Below are positions 20,645 through 31,327 of a DNA stretch of 64,000 bases, piece after piece. The notes under the pieces were generated by a model, which was not told the DNA's origin, did not search any database, and saw only the letters and a list, made by a program, of their open reading frames with translations. Source of the stretch: Candidatus Phytoplasma australasiaticum subsp. taiwanense (GTDB lineage Bacteria; Bacillota_I; Bacilli_A; Acholeplasmatales; Acholeplasmataceae); the NCBI GenBank assembly GCA_001307505.2, contig CP040925.1, positions 372,001-436,000 on the forward strand. The letters are read 5' to 3'. Position 1 is the stretch's first letter. The number at the start of each line of letters is the position of its first letter. Made by a program: the position numbers and the translations under genes.

Positions 20645-20857
20645 TTATTTTTTATTTTTCATTGCTAACATAATTTGCTGAAGTTGTTTTTCACTAGGAC
20701 TCCTTCCCATTTGTTTAAACATTTCTTTAATTTGTTTTTTATTAATGGGAGGGTTTTTTTCTAAATATTTTTTAAAACCAAAAAACATAATTAATGCTCC
20801 TGATAAAATACCTATAATTAAACCCAATAAAAATGAAATTGTTTCGAACCAAGCCAT
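20645..20857 (-). CDS. yneF: YneF family small membrane protein (UPF0154)
   Basis: This 70-residue protein has one membrane helix (FLLGLIIGILSGALIMFFG) and the family tail NPPINKKQIKEMFKQMGRSPSEKQLQQIM. It matches the Firmicutes YneF/UPF0154 family in length and pattern. The function is unknown. Confidence 0.8.
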   Translation of the reverse strand: MAWFETISFLLGLIIGILSGALIMFFGFKKYLEKNPPINKKQIKEMFKQMGRSPSEKQLQQIMLAMKNKK

Positions 20858-20898
20858 AAAATATACTAAATTCCCCTTTCCAAATTAATATTTTTTTG

Positions 20899-21450
20899 TT
20901 AAATAATAGGTTTGTAAAAAACTAACCTTTTGCTACCATATTTTTTATTTTTAACTAAAATAAATTTTTGATCAACATCAGGTAATAAATTTTTATGATT
21001 AGTTTCATAAATAACCCAACTTCTAGAATGGATTATTTTAAATAATTTTTGAAATAAATTTTTGATTTCAAAAGCATAAGGAGGATCTAAAATGATTACA
21101 TCAAATTTAATTTTTTGCGATATAAATCTTTTTAATATATTTAAATAGTTTTTGTAAAAAACTATTATTTGTTGATTATTAATTTTCAGTTTGTTTTGAT
21201 TTTTTCTAATGGTTAAATATGCTGGAAGCGAATTATCTACCATAAAAATTTTTTTAGCTTCTCTGCTTAAAGCTTCAAAACCATAAGCCCCAGAACCTGC
21301 AAATAAATCTAAGACAATACTATTATGAATATCTTTCTGAATAGTATCAAATAAAGCTTTTCGAATTAAATGAGTAGAACTTTTAGTTTTTTGTGAAGGT
21401 ACTAAATTTAAACGAAAATTTTTATATTTTCCTGATATAATACGTAACAT
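20899..21450 (-). CDS. rsmD: 16S rRNA (guanine966-N2)-methyltransferase RsmD
   Basis: This 183-residue SAM-dependent enzyme modifies G966 of 16S rRNA. The N-terminus MLRIISGKYKN is typical. The SAM motif is VLDLFAGSGAYGFEALSR, and the catalytic motif IV is DVIILDPPYA. It follows yqeK with a 7-nt gap. Confidence 0.88.
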   Translation of the reverse strand: MLRIISGKYKNFRLNLVPSQKTKSSTHLIRKALFDTIQKDIHNSIVLDLFAGSGAYGFEALSREAKKIFMVDNSLPAYLTIRKNQNKLKINNQQIIVFYKNYLNILKRFISQKIKFDVIILDPPYAFEIKNLFQKLFKIIHSRSWVIYETNHKNLLPDVDQKFILVKNKKYGSKRLVFYKPII

Positions 21451-21457
21451 TTAGATA

Positions 21458-22039
21458 TTACCAAACTTTTTTCAATTTAAATATTTTTTTACTTAAAGAA
21501 TTTAAAATTTTTATTTGCTCTGGAAAAGGTTCAAATCCTTTTTTACTATAATAATTTATATTATTTTTTAATAATTCGTATATTGTCTGATCTAGATTTT
21601 TAAAAGCTAATTCCCGAAAATAATTAATATTAGGGAACTCTCTGCTATCTTCTATTTTATCACTAATTAAAATAATTTTGTCTAATTTATTCATGTCTTC
21701 GTGGCCCCAAACATGTTTACGAATGGCATTAAAAATATTTGTATTATTAATATTAAATTCTTTTTGAAGTATAATAGGCGCGCTAAAAGCATGATACATA
21801 AATACCATTTGTTTATATTTATTAATAATTTCGTTATCTAATAAAGATAAATGAAATTCTAATGATTCATTTTTAGTATAATCATGAAATAAAGCAGCTA
21901 TTTGAGCTTCTTCAACATTTTCTCCATAAAATAAAGCTAAATCAGTAGCTTTTTGATAAACTCCTAAAATATGATTCAAACGATAAATATCATTTTTAAA
22001 TTTATTATTAATTTTTTTTAAAATTGTTTCTATTAACAT
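21458..22039 (-). CDS. yqeK: HD-domain YqeK, Ap4A hydrolase type
   Basis: This 193-residue HD-superfamily protein is related to YqeK, which cleaves diadenosine tetraphosphate. Metal-binding residues are visible in RLNHILGVYQKA, AALFHDYTKNE and the later HAFSAPI and HVWG. In Firmicutes yqeK lies near yqeG, as here (yqeG exon 3 ends 17 nt upstream). The usual partner nadD is absent. Confidence 0.85.
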   Translation of the reverse strand: MLIETILKKINNKFKNDIYRLNHILGVYQKATDLALFYGENVEEAQIAALFHDYTKNESLEFHLSLLDNEIINKYKQMVFMYHAFSAPIILQKEFNINNTNIFNAIRKHVWGHEDMNKLDKIILISDKIEDSREFPNINYFRELAFKNLDQTIYELLKNNINYYSKKGFEPFPEQIKILNSLSKKIFKLKKVW

Positions 22040-22055
22040 AAATTATAATTATTTA

Positions 22056-22283
22056 TTATTTAATAAAATTCTTAAACTTATTATTATAAATACTTAAATT
22101 AGTTTTTCGAATTAAATTAATTAAAGGTCTTTCTATAAAAAAACGATTACATTTTGTAAATAAATTTTCTTGTGATTTATTCAAAGGCTTTACTAAAATA
22201 GATATAATATTTAATTTATTAGCTCCTTTAATATCTGTGGTTAATTGGTCCCCAATCATAACTACTTCGTGATTTTTTGTTTT
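22056..22283 (-). CDS. yqeG: HAD phosphatase YqeG, exon 3 of 3
   Basis: This exon gives KTKNHEVVMIGDQLTTDIKGAN, the HAD motif with the second pair of acids, and the C-terminal tail. It begins right after the intron end CTATCCCGAT. All three exons (217, 113 and 228 nt) sum to a 185-residue protein, close to the usual 170-180. The frame is continuous only after two separate introns are removed. Confidence 0.9.
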   Translation of the reverse strand, partial: KTKNHEVVMIGDQLTTDIKGANKLNIISILVKPLNKSQENLFTKCNRFFIERPLINLIRKTNLSIYNNKFKNFIK

Positions 22284-23019
22284 ATCGGGATAGATTAACT
22301 CGGTTTAGAAAGTGCATTGATAATTTAACTTTCATATTCGCAATTAGCTCCCCACAGAACCGGACAAGCAAGTTTCCAAGCATCCGGCGCCTAATATCTG
22401 ATTACAGATATTGAAACTCTTTCGCCATGTAAAGGTTATTACCCTTTGCCGTGGTCAGGTTCTTCTAAAATATTCCAATTCTAGAATTAAACTGACGACT
22501 ACTGTAAGTTTCGCTTTTCCCTTGAGCCTAACAGCTGTTAGTTTTAACCCTTTGGTGGTGCTTTTAGGGAGATCAAAGTTACGACATAATTCTACGAGAA
22601 GTGTTAGGTGCAGTTTACAATTGTTGCCAATTGGAGCATTCATAAAAATATTAATAACAATATTTTAATGAAATTAGTGTAGAAAAGGGTTAGTTTTTTA
22701 ACCATATTGATAATATATATAATACTTAACTAATATATTATATATCTTTCCTAATCCTGGTATCAATACCTTACCAGAATGTTTACAGATTACCACGCTA
22801 CCTAACCGCTTAGGGATTTTCACCTTCTCCTTAACTTCTGGTCTGGCGCTGACTTATTGACTAGATATTTCGTCTCATCGCGCTTGCGTGCTTTTGCTGT
22901 TATTAATTACTCTTTCGAGACAATTAATCAAGCCCACCTTACAGTGTTTACGTGACCTCTGGAGATTATCACTCCAGGCTATGCGTTAAATAGCGGAATT
23001 ATGCGCATCTTTTGCGCCC
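22284..23019 (-). mobile_element. group II intron B1 in yqeG (ORF-less, second family)
   Basis: The 736-nt ORF-less intron starts GGGCGCAAAAG and ends CTATCCCGAT. Its body is unlike family A, but the domain V core (GCCGGATGCTTG GAAA) is shared, with CGC rather than AGC as the triad. EBS1 (22731-22724, AGTTAAGT) pairs with the exon end (23027-23020, AATTAACT) with one wobble. A nearly identical but 5'-truncated copy lies between lon and secG. Confidence 0.9.
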
Positions 23020-23132
23020 AGTTAATTGTAAAGCTTTTTTGAAACCCCAATAAGCAGGTTTTTTATGAAATAAATTAAGATAAATATAATTAAAGTTAGT
23101 TGATAAAATTTTTTTTAATTTCCGGCGAGAAG
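23020..23132 (-). CDS. yqeG: HAD phosphatase YqeG, exon 2 of 3
   Basis: A 113-nt exon is sandwiched between two group II introns of different families. It codes ASRRKLKKIL through HKKPAYWGFKKALQLT, which matches the YqeG middle region (HKAKKPLxxGFxKAL) including the conserved KKP lysine. The phase agrees with both neighbours: one base before and zero after. It would be missed by ordinary gene calling. Confidence 0.88.
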
Positions 23133-24286
23133 ATAGGGATAGAATATTTGCGTTTCAATAACCCTATATTTCGATTATCTATTACAAACAGCCCCCCTCT
23201 AAACCGGACAAGCAAGTTTCCAAGCATCCGGCTTGCCATAATTTATCCTTTTTATCGGACTAACTTTGTGTTACCACTGATTAGTTGTTTATTCTTATCG
23301 TTCTTTTTAGGGAATTAATATTGGTGCCAAGGTATTAATAATTCATCGTTCTTTAATATCGAAAATATTGAAAGATCTCGATTTTTTTTACTTTTTTTAT
23401 CTTACTTTTTTGGGATAAAAAATTATTTAACTGATTATGGTAGACAATCGTCATTGACTTATTTATGGTGGTATTGTTTAATTTTTAGGATTTCCAATAC
23501 CGTATATAGTTTTTAACTATCAATATTCCCATTCGACATTCCTTATGGACCGTGATATGATTGAACGTTTGATAGTAGTTGTTGAGTTATATTATTAATC
23601 CAGCGTTTTAAGTTCTGGTTGAACATTTAATGAACAATCTTGAATGATATTCAATGTTCGCCAAAGTTTAGTTTCTGGATCAAAAATAGTTGTTGACATA
23701 AACACCAATTCCCTTATTATCATTGAATAAACAATAAATTACTGACTTCTTTCGCCCTATAAAAGCCGTTAACCTTCATCTTGGGAGGGCGATTAACTTA
23801 ATTATTCCAAATTAAGTTTTACTCCTCCGACTACTAAAAAGTCGCTTTATCCTTGAGCCTAATTACTTTTATTTCATTATTAGTTAATTTAATAACTAGC
23901 TTTTAGGATTCTCCAAGTTACTCTAAATATCGACCTTAATCCGTTAGGAGAAGTGACCATTTTGATAATGGTGAGATTCCAGGTTTTTAACTGATAAACT
24001 ATCCAATCCTAATGCTATATCGGATAGATTCTGGACTGTTCGGTTATTACAGTAGCTTGTTGAAACAGGTTAAATTACATCTTCTTAGCTTCTTAGGCCA
24101 TTTCAGGCTTATCCATGGGATTATTAGGTGGCGGAATCTTTTTGACTAACTACTTCGTCGCAACCCGCTTTTAAGAACTGCTGTAATTCACTATTCTTTC
24201 GTTTAATGAACCATTCTTATCCTTTCAGTGTTTATCTGCACTGGTGATTGGTCAAATCACACGATATTTAGGCCTCTTTGGCGCCC
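23133..24286 (-). mobile_element. group II intron A4 in yqeG (remnant maturase ORF)
   Basis: The 1154-nt family A intron starts GGGCGCC at 24286 and ends CTATCCCTAT at 23133. EBS1 (24014-24007, CATTAGGA) pairs with the exon end (24294-24287, TTCTAATG) with one wobble. It keeps the same 35-codon maturase remnant (23699-23595) as the first eno intron. The two are close copies of one deletion derivative that differ at EBS1. Confidence 0.92.
23595..23699 (-). pseudogene. remnant of intron maturase N-terminus
   Basis: The same 34-residue remnant as in the first eno intron (MSTTIFDPETKL...), ending at the same stop. Confidence 0.78.
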
Positions 24287-24503
24287 CATTAGAAAGTATA
24301 ATTATTTGAAATTTTTTACTAATATTTATTAATAAATTATAAATTTTATCATTTAAAGTTTTTTGATATGGTTCTATAAGAGTATTATCTAAATCAAAAA
24401 ATAAAGCTTTAATATTTTTATGCAATAAATCTTCAAAAGGGATTTCAAAAACAGAATCATAATAAAAACTAGGTATATAATTTGTATATTTTTTTAATTT
24501 CAT
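24287..24503 (-). CDS. yqeG: HAD phosphatase YqeG, exon 1 of 3
   Basis: YqeG is a HAD subfamily IIIA phosphatase of unknown substrate. This exon carries the catalytic motif ALFFDLDNTLIEP (DxDxT) and the motif II region IIILSN. It ends one base into an Ala codon at the intron start. greA ends one base before its ATG, so the genes are translationally close. Confidence 0.9.
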
Positions 24504-24504
24504 A

Positions 24505-25041
24505 TCAATTTATTTTCAAAACCTTAATATCAATTATTTTACCTGTTTCAGATTTATATCTTACTTGATCACCTTCTTTATGCCCTTGTAAACTTTGTCC
24601 GATAGGTGATTCAATAGAAAATTTATTGTTCAAAGGATCTACTTCTAAAATGCCAACCAAATGTAATTTTAAAATTTCCATATTATCTAAAAACTGAATA
24701 TCTACCGTATTACCAATGGTAACAATTTCTTTATTTTGGTTAGAATGATCAATAATTTGCATATTTTTTAAAATATTTTTGATTTCAGAAATACGTGTTT
24801 CTATTATAATTTGTTCATTAGTGGCAGCTGCATAATCAGCATTTTCACTTAAATCTCCTTGATCACGAGCCTCTTTTAAAGAAATTAAATTTTCACTTCT
24901 TTTAGTGGAAGTTAAATGATCTAGTTCTTGCTTTAATTTATCTACACCTTCCTGAGTTAGTTTATAAATTTGTTTGTCTTTATGAATATTTTTTTTATCA
25001 ATTTTATATTTATGCTCATAAGAATCAAGATCTTGGTTCAT
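24505..25041 (-). CDS. greA: transcription elongation factor GreA
   Basis: GreA rescues backtracked RNA polymerase. The coiled-coil domain carries KLTQEGVDKLKQELDHL and the tip acids DQGDLSENADY. The C-terminal FKBP-like domain ends in the pattern SPIGQSLQGHKEGDQV. At 178 residues it is about 20 longer than usual, because of a polar N-terminal extension. The order alaS-ruvX-trmR-greA is conserved with Bacillus. Confidence 0.9.
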   Translation of the reverse strand: MNQDLDSYEHKYKIDKKNIHKDKQIYKLTQEGVDKLKQELDHLTSTKRSENLISLKEARDQGDLSENADYAAATNEQIIIETRISEIKNILKNMQIIDHSNQNKEIVTIGNTVDIQFLDNMEILKLHLVGILEVDPLNNKFSIESPIGQSLQGHKEGDQVRYKSETGKIIDIKVLKIN

Positions 25042-25068
25042 AATAACTAACCTCTTTTTTATTATTTT

Positions 25069-25698
25069 TTAATTTGGATAATTTATTTTATCATTAAAAT
25101 ATATATATTCGGATGGTAAAAAATTCTTGCACGAAATACTCAATCCATCTCCTACATTTATAAATGTAGTTTTAAAAAAATAATTATTTTTTAAATATAT
25201 TTTAAATGCTTGTATTTTTTTTAGAATTTTACAAACATTTTTAGAATTATTTTGTTTATTAAATAAATTATGAAAATTTAAATTATCACAAATAATAAAA
25301 CCATTATTTTTTATAAATTTTTGATATTTTTCAAATAATTTGCAATATTGTGATTTAGCGCCATCAATGAAAATTAAATCATAATCTTTTTTAGGTTGAT
25401 AAATTAGAGCTTCTGTCCAAATTACCTCAATATTAAAAGGTGTGTGAGAAAATATTTTTTTGGCTAATTGATAATAAATCTTGGATCTTTCTAATGTTTG
25501 GATTCGATTAGTTGGATTGCACATAGTTAACGCGCTATACCCGACAGCAGTCCCTATTTCTAAAATATCTACTATTTTTTTAGTATTAATAAAATTTTCT
25601 AAAAAAATCCCAGTTTCTTCAGGAATGATAGGTATGTTTTCTTGAATTGCGTACTTTTTCATATTTTTTAAATATTTTATTTTTAAATTATAAAACAT
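25069..25698 (-). CDS. trmR: O-methyltransferase, TrmR/YrrM type
   Basis: This 209-residue SAM methyltransferase has motif I DILEIGTAVGYSALTM, the metal-binding DLIFIDGAKSQY, and DNLNFHN. It belongs to the catechol-O-methyltransferase-like family. Position between ruvX and greA matches Bacillus yrrM (trmR), which methylates 5-hydroxyuridine in tRNA anticodons; the exact substrate here is inferred from synteny. Confidence 0.75.
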   Translation of the reverse strand: MFYNLKIKYLKNMKKYAIQENIPIIPEETGIFLENFINTKKIVDILEIGTAVGYSALTMCNPTNRIQTLERSKIYYQLAKKIFSHTPFNIEVIWTEALIYQPKKDYDLIFIDGAKSQYCKLFEKYQKFIKNNGFIICDNLNFHNLFNKQNNSKNVCKILKKIQAFKIYLKNNYFFKTTFINVGDGLSISCKNFLPSEYIYFNDKINYPN

Positions 25699-25733
25699 AG
25701 ATATATTATTTCTTTATAAATTTTTTTTCAATA

Positions 25734-26207
25734 TTAATCAAATTTATTATGATATTTTTGATAATTTAAAAAATTTTGTAAAATTATTGCAGCAGCCATT
25801 TCATCTTTTAATTTTAAAATTCTGTTTTTTTTGTATTTAATTTGATGCATATTATTAATTGCTTCTTGAGTAGAAAGTCGTTCATCCCACAAAAATACTT
25901 CAACAGATGGAAAATATTTCTTAATTTTTTTACCAAATGCAATACTAATCTTAGATTTAACTCCTACGTTATTGTTCATATGTTTAGGATTACCTAAAAC
26001 AATTATATTAATATTCATTTCACGAATAAGATTTGCTAAAGGCAAAATTAATTTACTATATTGATGTCTCTGAAAATGTATAGTTTTTAAATTTTTCGCA
26101 ATAATTCCAAATTTAGAAAACGAAATTCCTAAAGTTTTTTCTCCTAAATCTAAACCTAAAAAATTTTCTTTTTGATAGAATTGTTTTTTTATAAACATTT
26201 TAACCAT
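25734..26207 (-). CDS. ruvX: pre-16S rRNA processing nuclease YqgF/RuvX
   Basis: This is a 157-residue RNase H-like protein with the N-terminal FLGLDLGEKTLGISFS, GNPKHMNN in the middle, WDERLSTQEA and the final Asp in KDEMAAAIILQNFL. It overlaps the end of alaS by 19 bases, so the two are translationally coupled. The second ATG, four codons in, is an alternative start. Confidence 0.87.
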   Translation of the reverse strand: MVKMFIKKQFYQKENFLGLDLGEKTLGISFSKFGIIAKNLKTIHFQRHQYSKLILPLANLIREMNINIIVLGNPKHMNNNVGVKSKISIAFGKKIKKYFPSVEVFLWDERLSTQEAINNMHQIKYKKNRILKLKDEMAAAIILQNFLNYQKYHNKFD

Positions 26208-26796
26208 TCTTGTTGCAATATTATTAATTTATCCTTTTGATAACTAATACTTTTAGCAAATTTCGCATTCCCTCCGCCTTTACCTTCAATTAAAATATTA
26301 ACACGTTGAATAAAATCTTTAGCATTAATAGTATCAATATTACTTTTACAAACTAAAATAAAATATTTAGATTTTTGTTTATATAAACATAAAAAATTAA
26401 TTTTTAATTTTTGTATCAAATATTCTAATAGATTTTTTAACATGTTTTCATCAATATCAATATTATCACAACTCAACAACATGCAAGGTTTTATTGTAGA
26501 AGGTATAATTTTTTCAGCTTCTTTAGTCATTTTTATAATATCTTTTTGATGAATTTGCTTTTGTATTTGTAACCAAAATTTTTGTAATTCTTCACAATAT
26601 TTTTTATAAAGAAAAATACTTTTATAACTGTTTTTAGTTTCTTGGAATTTCGGAATATTGCAATTTTCTGATAAATAATGATAATGTTTTTCTATTTTAT
26701 TTAATATTTGTTGTTCTTGAATTTGCAAATGCTTAGTTTTTAAATCAAAACCAATTTCAATATTATAATCAGTAGTAGTTGCTTCTATTCTATATA
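26189..26796 (-). CDS. alaS: alanyl-tRNA synthetase, exon 2 of 2
   Basis: This exon carries the end of the AlaRS editing domain (IYRIEATTTD) and the C-terminal oligomerisation/C-Ala domain, ending with the glycine-rich EGKGGGNAKFAKS. It starts right after the intron end CTATCCGTAT at 26797. Exon 1 (2014 nt) plus exon 2 (608 nt) gives an exact 873-residue protein, the normal AlaRS length. Confidence 0.92.
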
Positions 26797-29273
26797 ATAC
26801 GGATAGATTAATTGCGTTTTATTCAGCGATTTATCTTTGCTGTTTTATTTACAATCAGCCCCCGTCCAAACCGGACAAGCAAGTTTCCAAGCATCCGGCT
26901 TTCCATAATTTACTCTCTTTCGAGAACTAATTTCTCCTCGCGGTTGATTAGCTATTTATTCCTATTGTTCTTGTTTCTGATATCGTGTATTTGTTGATTG
27001 GTTACCTTTCGGTGACAATCTTTACACAGTACCTTTGTTCTTTTATTCATGATACTTTGGCGGTGCGCATTGCGGACCGTACCAATGTGATGAATTTGTA
27101 GTTGGGTTGTTTTATCGCAGTGCTCACAACGTTCCACTTTTAAACGGTCAGTTAGATGGGTACGACCTTGGAATATAAATCTATTAATGGTAATATCGGG
27201 ATTTCCCTTATAATTACGCATTTTTTTAATTTTGTCCCAAGTGTAAACATTCCATGGTTCATATTGGGTCTCCCCTTTATTATAATAGGAAATACCCCAA
27301 GTTGAACCAATTTTACATTTCTTTCGAACCCTAGCAATTGACGTCTTCCGTTTCCTTGCCAGTGTTTTCAAACAGCTGTATTCAGCTAGATAATTTAAAT
27401 GAGTCAAAACACTTAGATTGTTAGCCCAACAAAAGTATTGGATAATTCCTCTACCAATTGTCTTATAGGTCCGGATTATTTCTAATTCGTCTCTTTCTGC
27501 TAATGTTTCATCGTGTTTCACCTTTCCCTTTTTTAACCAATTATATTCATATCCATATTCTGTTGCTTTCACCTTCGGAATTTGGATTTGAACTTGACCG
27601 TTCAAGGAATTCTTGGTAGTTTTCCTTTCCCGAGTTTTATTGGTAGGGTTAACTTTTATCATGTAGGATAGCAACCTCGTTCCTTTACTGGCTTTCACAA
27701 TTTTGGACTTATCCTTACTAACAGTAAGGTTCAGGTACTGCTTTAGCCATTGCGTTACTTGGTCTTTGATTCTTTCTGCCTGGTTATACTCACCTTTAAT
27801 GCCGATGATAAAATCGTCAGCATAGCGGATATATTCAACTCTTGGTTTTGGATTTAGGTTGATGTGTCTATCAATCTCCAGTTTATGGTGTTGGCGTGTT
27901 TTCCATGCCTTCCCATATTCTGGGTTACTCTTCTTAATTGGTTTTCCTTCTCTAATTAGCTCGTCCATTTTAAGATCGATGTAATGTAGGTATACATTGG
28001 CTAATAAGGGGGAAATGATACCTCCCTGGGGAGAACCCGATAAGGATTCATATTTGATGCCATCCTTCATGAACCCAGCTTTTAGCCATCTATTAATGGT
28101 TGATAGCGTTTTATGCTTTTTGATGAACTGATTTAGGGTTCTTATCAGAATCTAATGATTGATGTTATCGAAGTAACCTTTTAAGTCAATTTTGACAAGG
28201 TAGTCAATTCCTTTAAATCTTTGTTTGACACGTTTGATAGCGTCATGACAGGATTTTTTGGTTCTAAATCCAAAGCTCCATTCCGAGAAAATATTTTCGA
28301 AATAAGGAGTTAAGAGTTGTTCCAGACATTTTTGAATCAGTCTATCTTGGATGGTCAGTATGCCCAAGGGTCTGGTTTTCTTATTATCTTTAGGAATGAA
28401 GGTTCTTTTAACTGGTTTCGGGTGGTAACCATTATTGACGTATTCCCGATGGTATCTTTCTAGTTTCTTAAGATTGATTCCATCGATGGTTTCATTGTCG
28501 ATTCCGGGTGTACCCGCTCCCTTGTTAGCCGCAATTTTATTAAACGCTGTTAACGTGTTGTAAAAGTTATTCATCCCCTGCTGGAGTTCTCTTTTTAAAG
28601 AGTAGCTGTTTGATGAACAATATTGAATTTTATTCAATGTTCGCGAAAGTTTAGTTTCTGGTGAAACCGTTGTTGACATAATATATCAACCCGTTTCCCG
28701 ATACCATTGAATAACTAGTAAATTACTTTCTTCTTTCGCCCTATAAGAGTGATTAACTCTCTTCTTGGTAAGACGATTAACTAAATTATTCCAAATTTAG
28801 GTTTATCCTTACGACTACTAAAAAGATTCTTTATCCTTGACCATCCGGGCTTTTATTTCCGGATCCGTAAACTTAATTACTTAGTTTTAGGATTCTCCAA
28901 GTTACGCTAAAATTCTACCTTAATTCTTTAGGGGAAGTAACCTTCTTTCTTGGAAGGATGATTCCAGGTTTATTGTTTGATAAACTACCCAATACCGAGT
29001 ATATGTACTGGTAGACTCTGGACTGCTCGTTTAAGCAACTTTCGAGCAGGTTTTAGGATTACATCAATTTTCCTTCTTAGGCCATCTCAGGCTTCTCCAT
29101 GGAATTATTTGGTGGCTGAGTCTTCTTGACTAATTTGCTTTTGTCGCAACTCGCTTTTATGGTCTGCTATAATATGACATTCTTTCGTTTATCATATCAA
29201 CCATATCCTTTTCAGGGTTTATCCGCCCTGGCTATTGGTTAGATAGCACGAATTTTAGGTCTCTTTGGCGCCC
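26797..29273 (-). mobile_element. group II intron A5 in alaS (with maturase gene)
   Basis: The 2477-nt family A intron starts GGGCGCC at 29273 and ends CTATCCGTAT at 26797. EBS1 (29001-28995, TACTCGG) pairs with the exon end (29280-29274, TCGGGTA) through Watson-Crick and wobble pairs. It is almost identical to the sufS intron, including the amber codon in the maturase, but differs at EBS1 and in scattered bases. Confidence 0.95.
26952..28679 (-). pseudogene. ltrA: group II intron reverse transcriptase/maturase with in-frame amber
   Basis: This is the second copy of the RT/X/HNH maturase (575 residues if read through). It has the same TAG after DNINH (28152-28154) as the sufS copy and an open frame otherwise. 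YADD, GSPQGG and the HNH cysteines and histidines are intact. It differs from the sufS copy by about ten substitutions in the second half, none of them a nonsense change or net frameshift. The ribosome site that is AAGGAG in the other copies reads AACGGG here, so translation may be weaker. Confidence 0.85.
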
Positions 29274-31287
29274 TACCCGAACCAATAGAATTATAAGATA
29301 AAATGGCAAATTTTTGCAAAAATAAAGTATTAAAGGCATGTGTACCGCCGCATAATTGTGTCGAAATATCCTGAATTTCTACTACTCTTACAATGTCATT
29401 ATACTCGATTTGTTCTAGTAATTGTATTTGTTGATCTTGAGCGTCTTTAAAACTCATTGTTTTAATATTAATAGGATAACTTTCATTAATCCATAAATTT
29501 ATTTTTTGTTCTATAGCGATTAAATCTTCTAAAGAAAAAGATTTATAATAATTAAAATCAAATTTTAACATTTTGTTATTTAAAAAAGAACCACATTGTT
29601 TTATATCAGGGTTGAATAATATTTTTAAAGCGGCGTGTAATAAATGTGTAGCCGTATGATTTAAAGAAATTAAATGTCTTTTTTGTAAATCAATAAATGT
29701 TTTTACTTGCTGCCCTAATTCGAAATTATCTTTCGTATAGTGTAAAAATTGTCCATGAGGTAATTTGACAACTTTTTCTATATAACTTTGATTAATCATG
29801 CCGCAATCAGAAACTTGCCCTCCCATTTCAGCATAAAAAGGGGTTTTATCTAATACAATTCCATGTTCAAAAATTTTAATTATTTTAGCTAAATTACTAA
29901 AACATTCATAACCTATAAATTCACTTTTAATATTAAAATCATTATAATAATTATTATTTTGATAATTTTTATTTTTAAAAATCATTTTACCTTGGTTAGA
30001 TGATATTTTTTTTTGTTTTTGTAAAATTTTTTCAAATCCTTTTGTGTCTGCTAAAACTTTGTCATTTTTAGCATATTCTATAATTATTTCTGGAGGTAAC
30101 CCATAAGTATCGTAAAGTTTAAAAAAATCTGAATCCGAAAGTTTTTTCGAAGTTTTCGTAAATTCTAAAAATTTATTCTTACCTTCGCATAAAGTTAATA
30201 AAAATTTCTGTTCTTCAGATAAAATTATCGTTTGAATAATCGGAATTTTCGATTTTAAATATGGATAAAAATCTTCCATAATATTAACTACTGTAGGAAC
30301 TAATTCAAATAAAAAAGGTTTACTAAAACCCAATTTAATACCTTTTTGAAAAGCTCTTCTTAAAATTTTTTTTAAAACATAACCTCTGCCATCATTAGCT
30401 AACGTAACACCATCAGCAATTCCAAAAACTAAAGCTCTAATATGATCCGAAATAATATTAAAAATTTCTTTATTTTTGTCTAAATGGTATATTTTATTAC
30501 TTAAAATAGAAATTTTTTTAATAATAGGTAAAAATAAATCTGTTTCAAAATTATTATCTTTATTTTGCAAAATACAAGCTAAACGTTCTAATCCGGCTCC
30601 AGTATCGATATTTTTATTCGATAACTCATGATAAATTTTGCGATTATTTTTAATTTCTAAATTATATTGCGAAAAAACAATATTCCATATTTCAATAAAA
30701 CGATTGTTTTCTATATTATTCAAAATCAGATCACTATTACGTTGATCATATTTTGGACCACGATCAAAAAAAATTTCGGTACAAGGCCCACATGGTCCTT
30801 CACCTATTTCCCAAAAATTTTCTTTTAAAGAAATTAAATTATTTTTATCGATACCTTTTTGTAGCCAATAATTATAAGTTTCTAAATCTTTTTCAAAATA
30901 AGTAATATATAATTTATTAATATCTAAGGCTAAAAATTCGTGAGATGTTAAAAATTCATAAGCTAATTCAATAGCTTCTTTTTTAAAATAATCTCCTATC
31001 GAAAAATTCCCTAACATTTCAAAAAAAGTATGATGACGTGAAGTTTTACCTACTATCTCGATATCATTAGCTCTTAAACATTTTTGAATATTTACTATAC
31101 GTTTATGACGAGGTACAACAGAGTTATTAAAATATTTTTTTAAAGGTGATACACCAGCATTAATCCATAATAAAGTAGGGTCTTTATCTGGTACTAAAGA
31201 TGCTGATGGTTCTAACTTATGTTGTTTAGATATAAAAAAATTCAGCCATATCTTACGAATTTCTTGTGATGTTTTAATTTTAATCAT
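29274..31287 (-). CDS. alaS: alanyl-tRNA synthetase, exon 1 of 2
   Basis: AlaRS attaches alanine to tRNA-Ala and edits mischarged tRNA. This exon codes the class II catalytic core (motif 1 with LLWINAGVSPLKKYF, motif 2 RHHTFFEMLGNFSIGDY, motif 3 with GAGLERLA), the tRNA-recognition region, and most of the editing domain with zinc ligands HTATHLLHAAL and CGGTH. It ends one base into the codon after SIGSG. Read through the intron it would stop at 29239. rpmF lies upstream. Confidence 0.93.
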
Positions 31288-31327
31288 ATTATACCTTTTT
31301 TTATTTAAAATATTTTTTTAAATATGA

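Noticed and set aside
22411-22668. Plus-strand frame MKLFRHVKVITLCRGQVLL, repeated at 40153-40383
   Set aside because: It is antisense to intron family B and recurs only because the intron is repeated.
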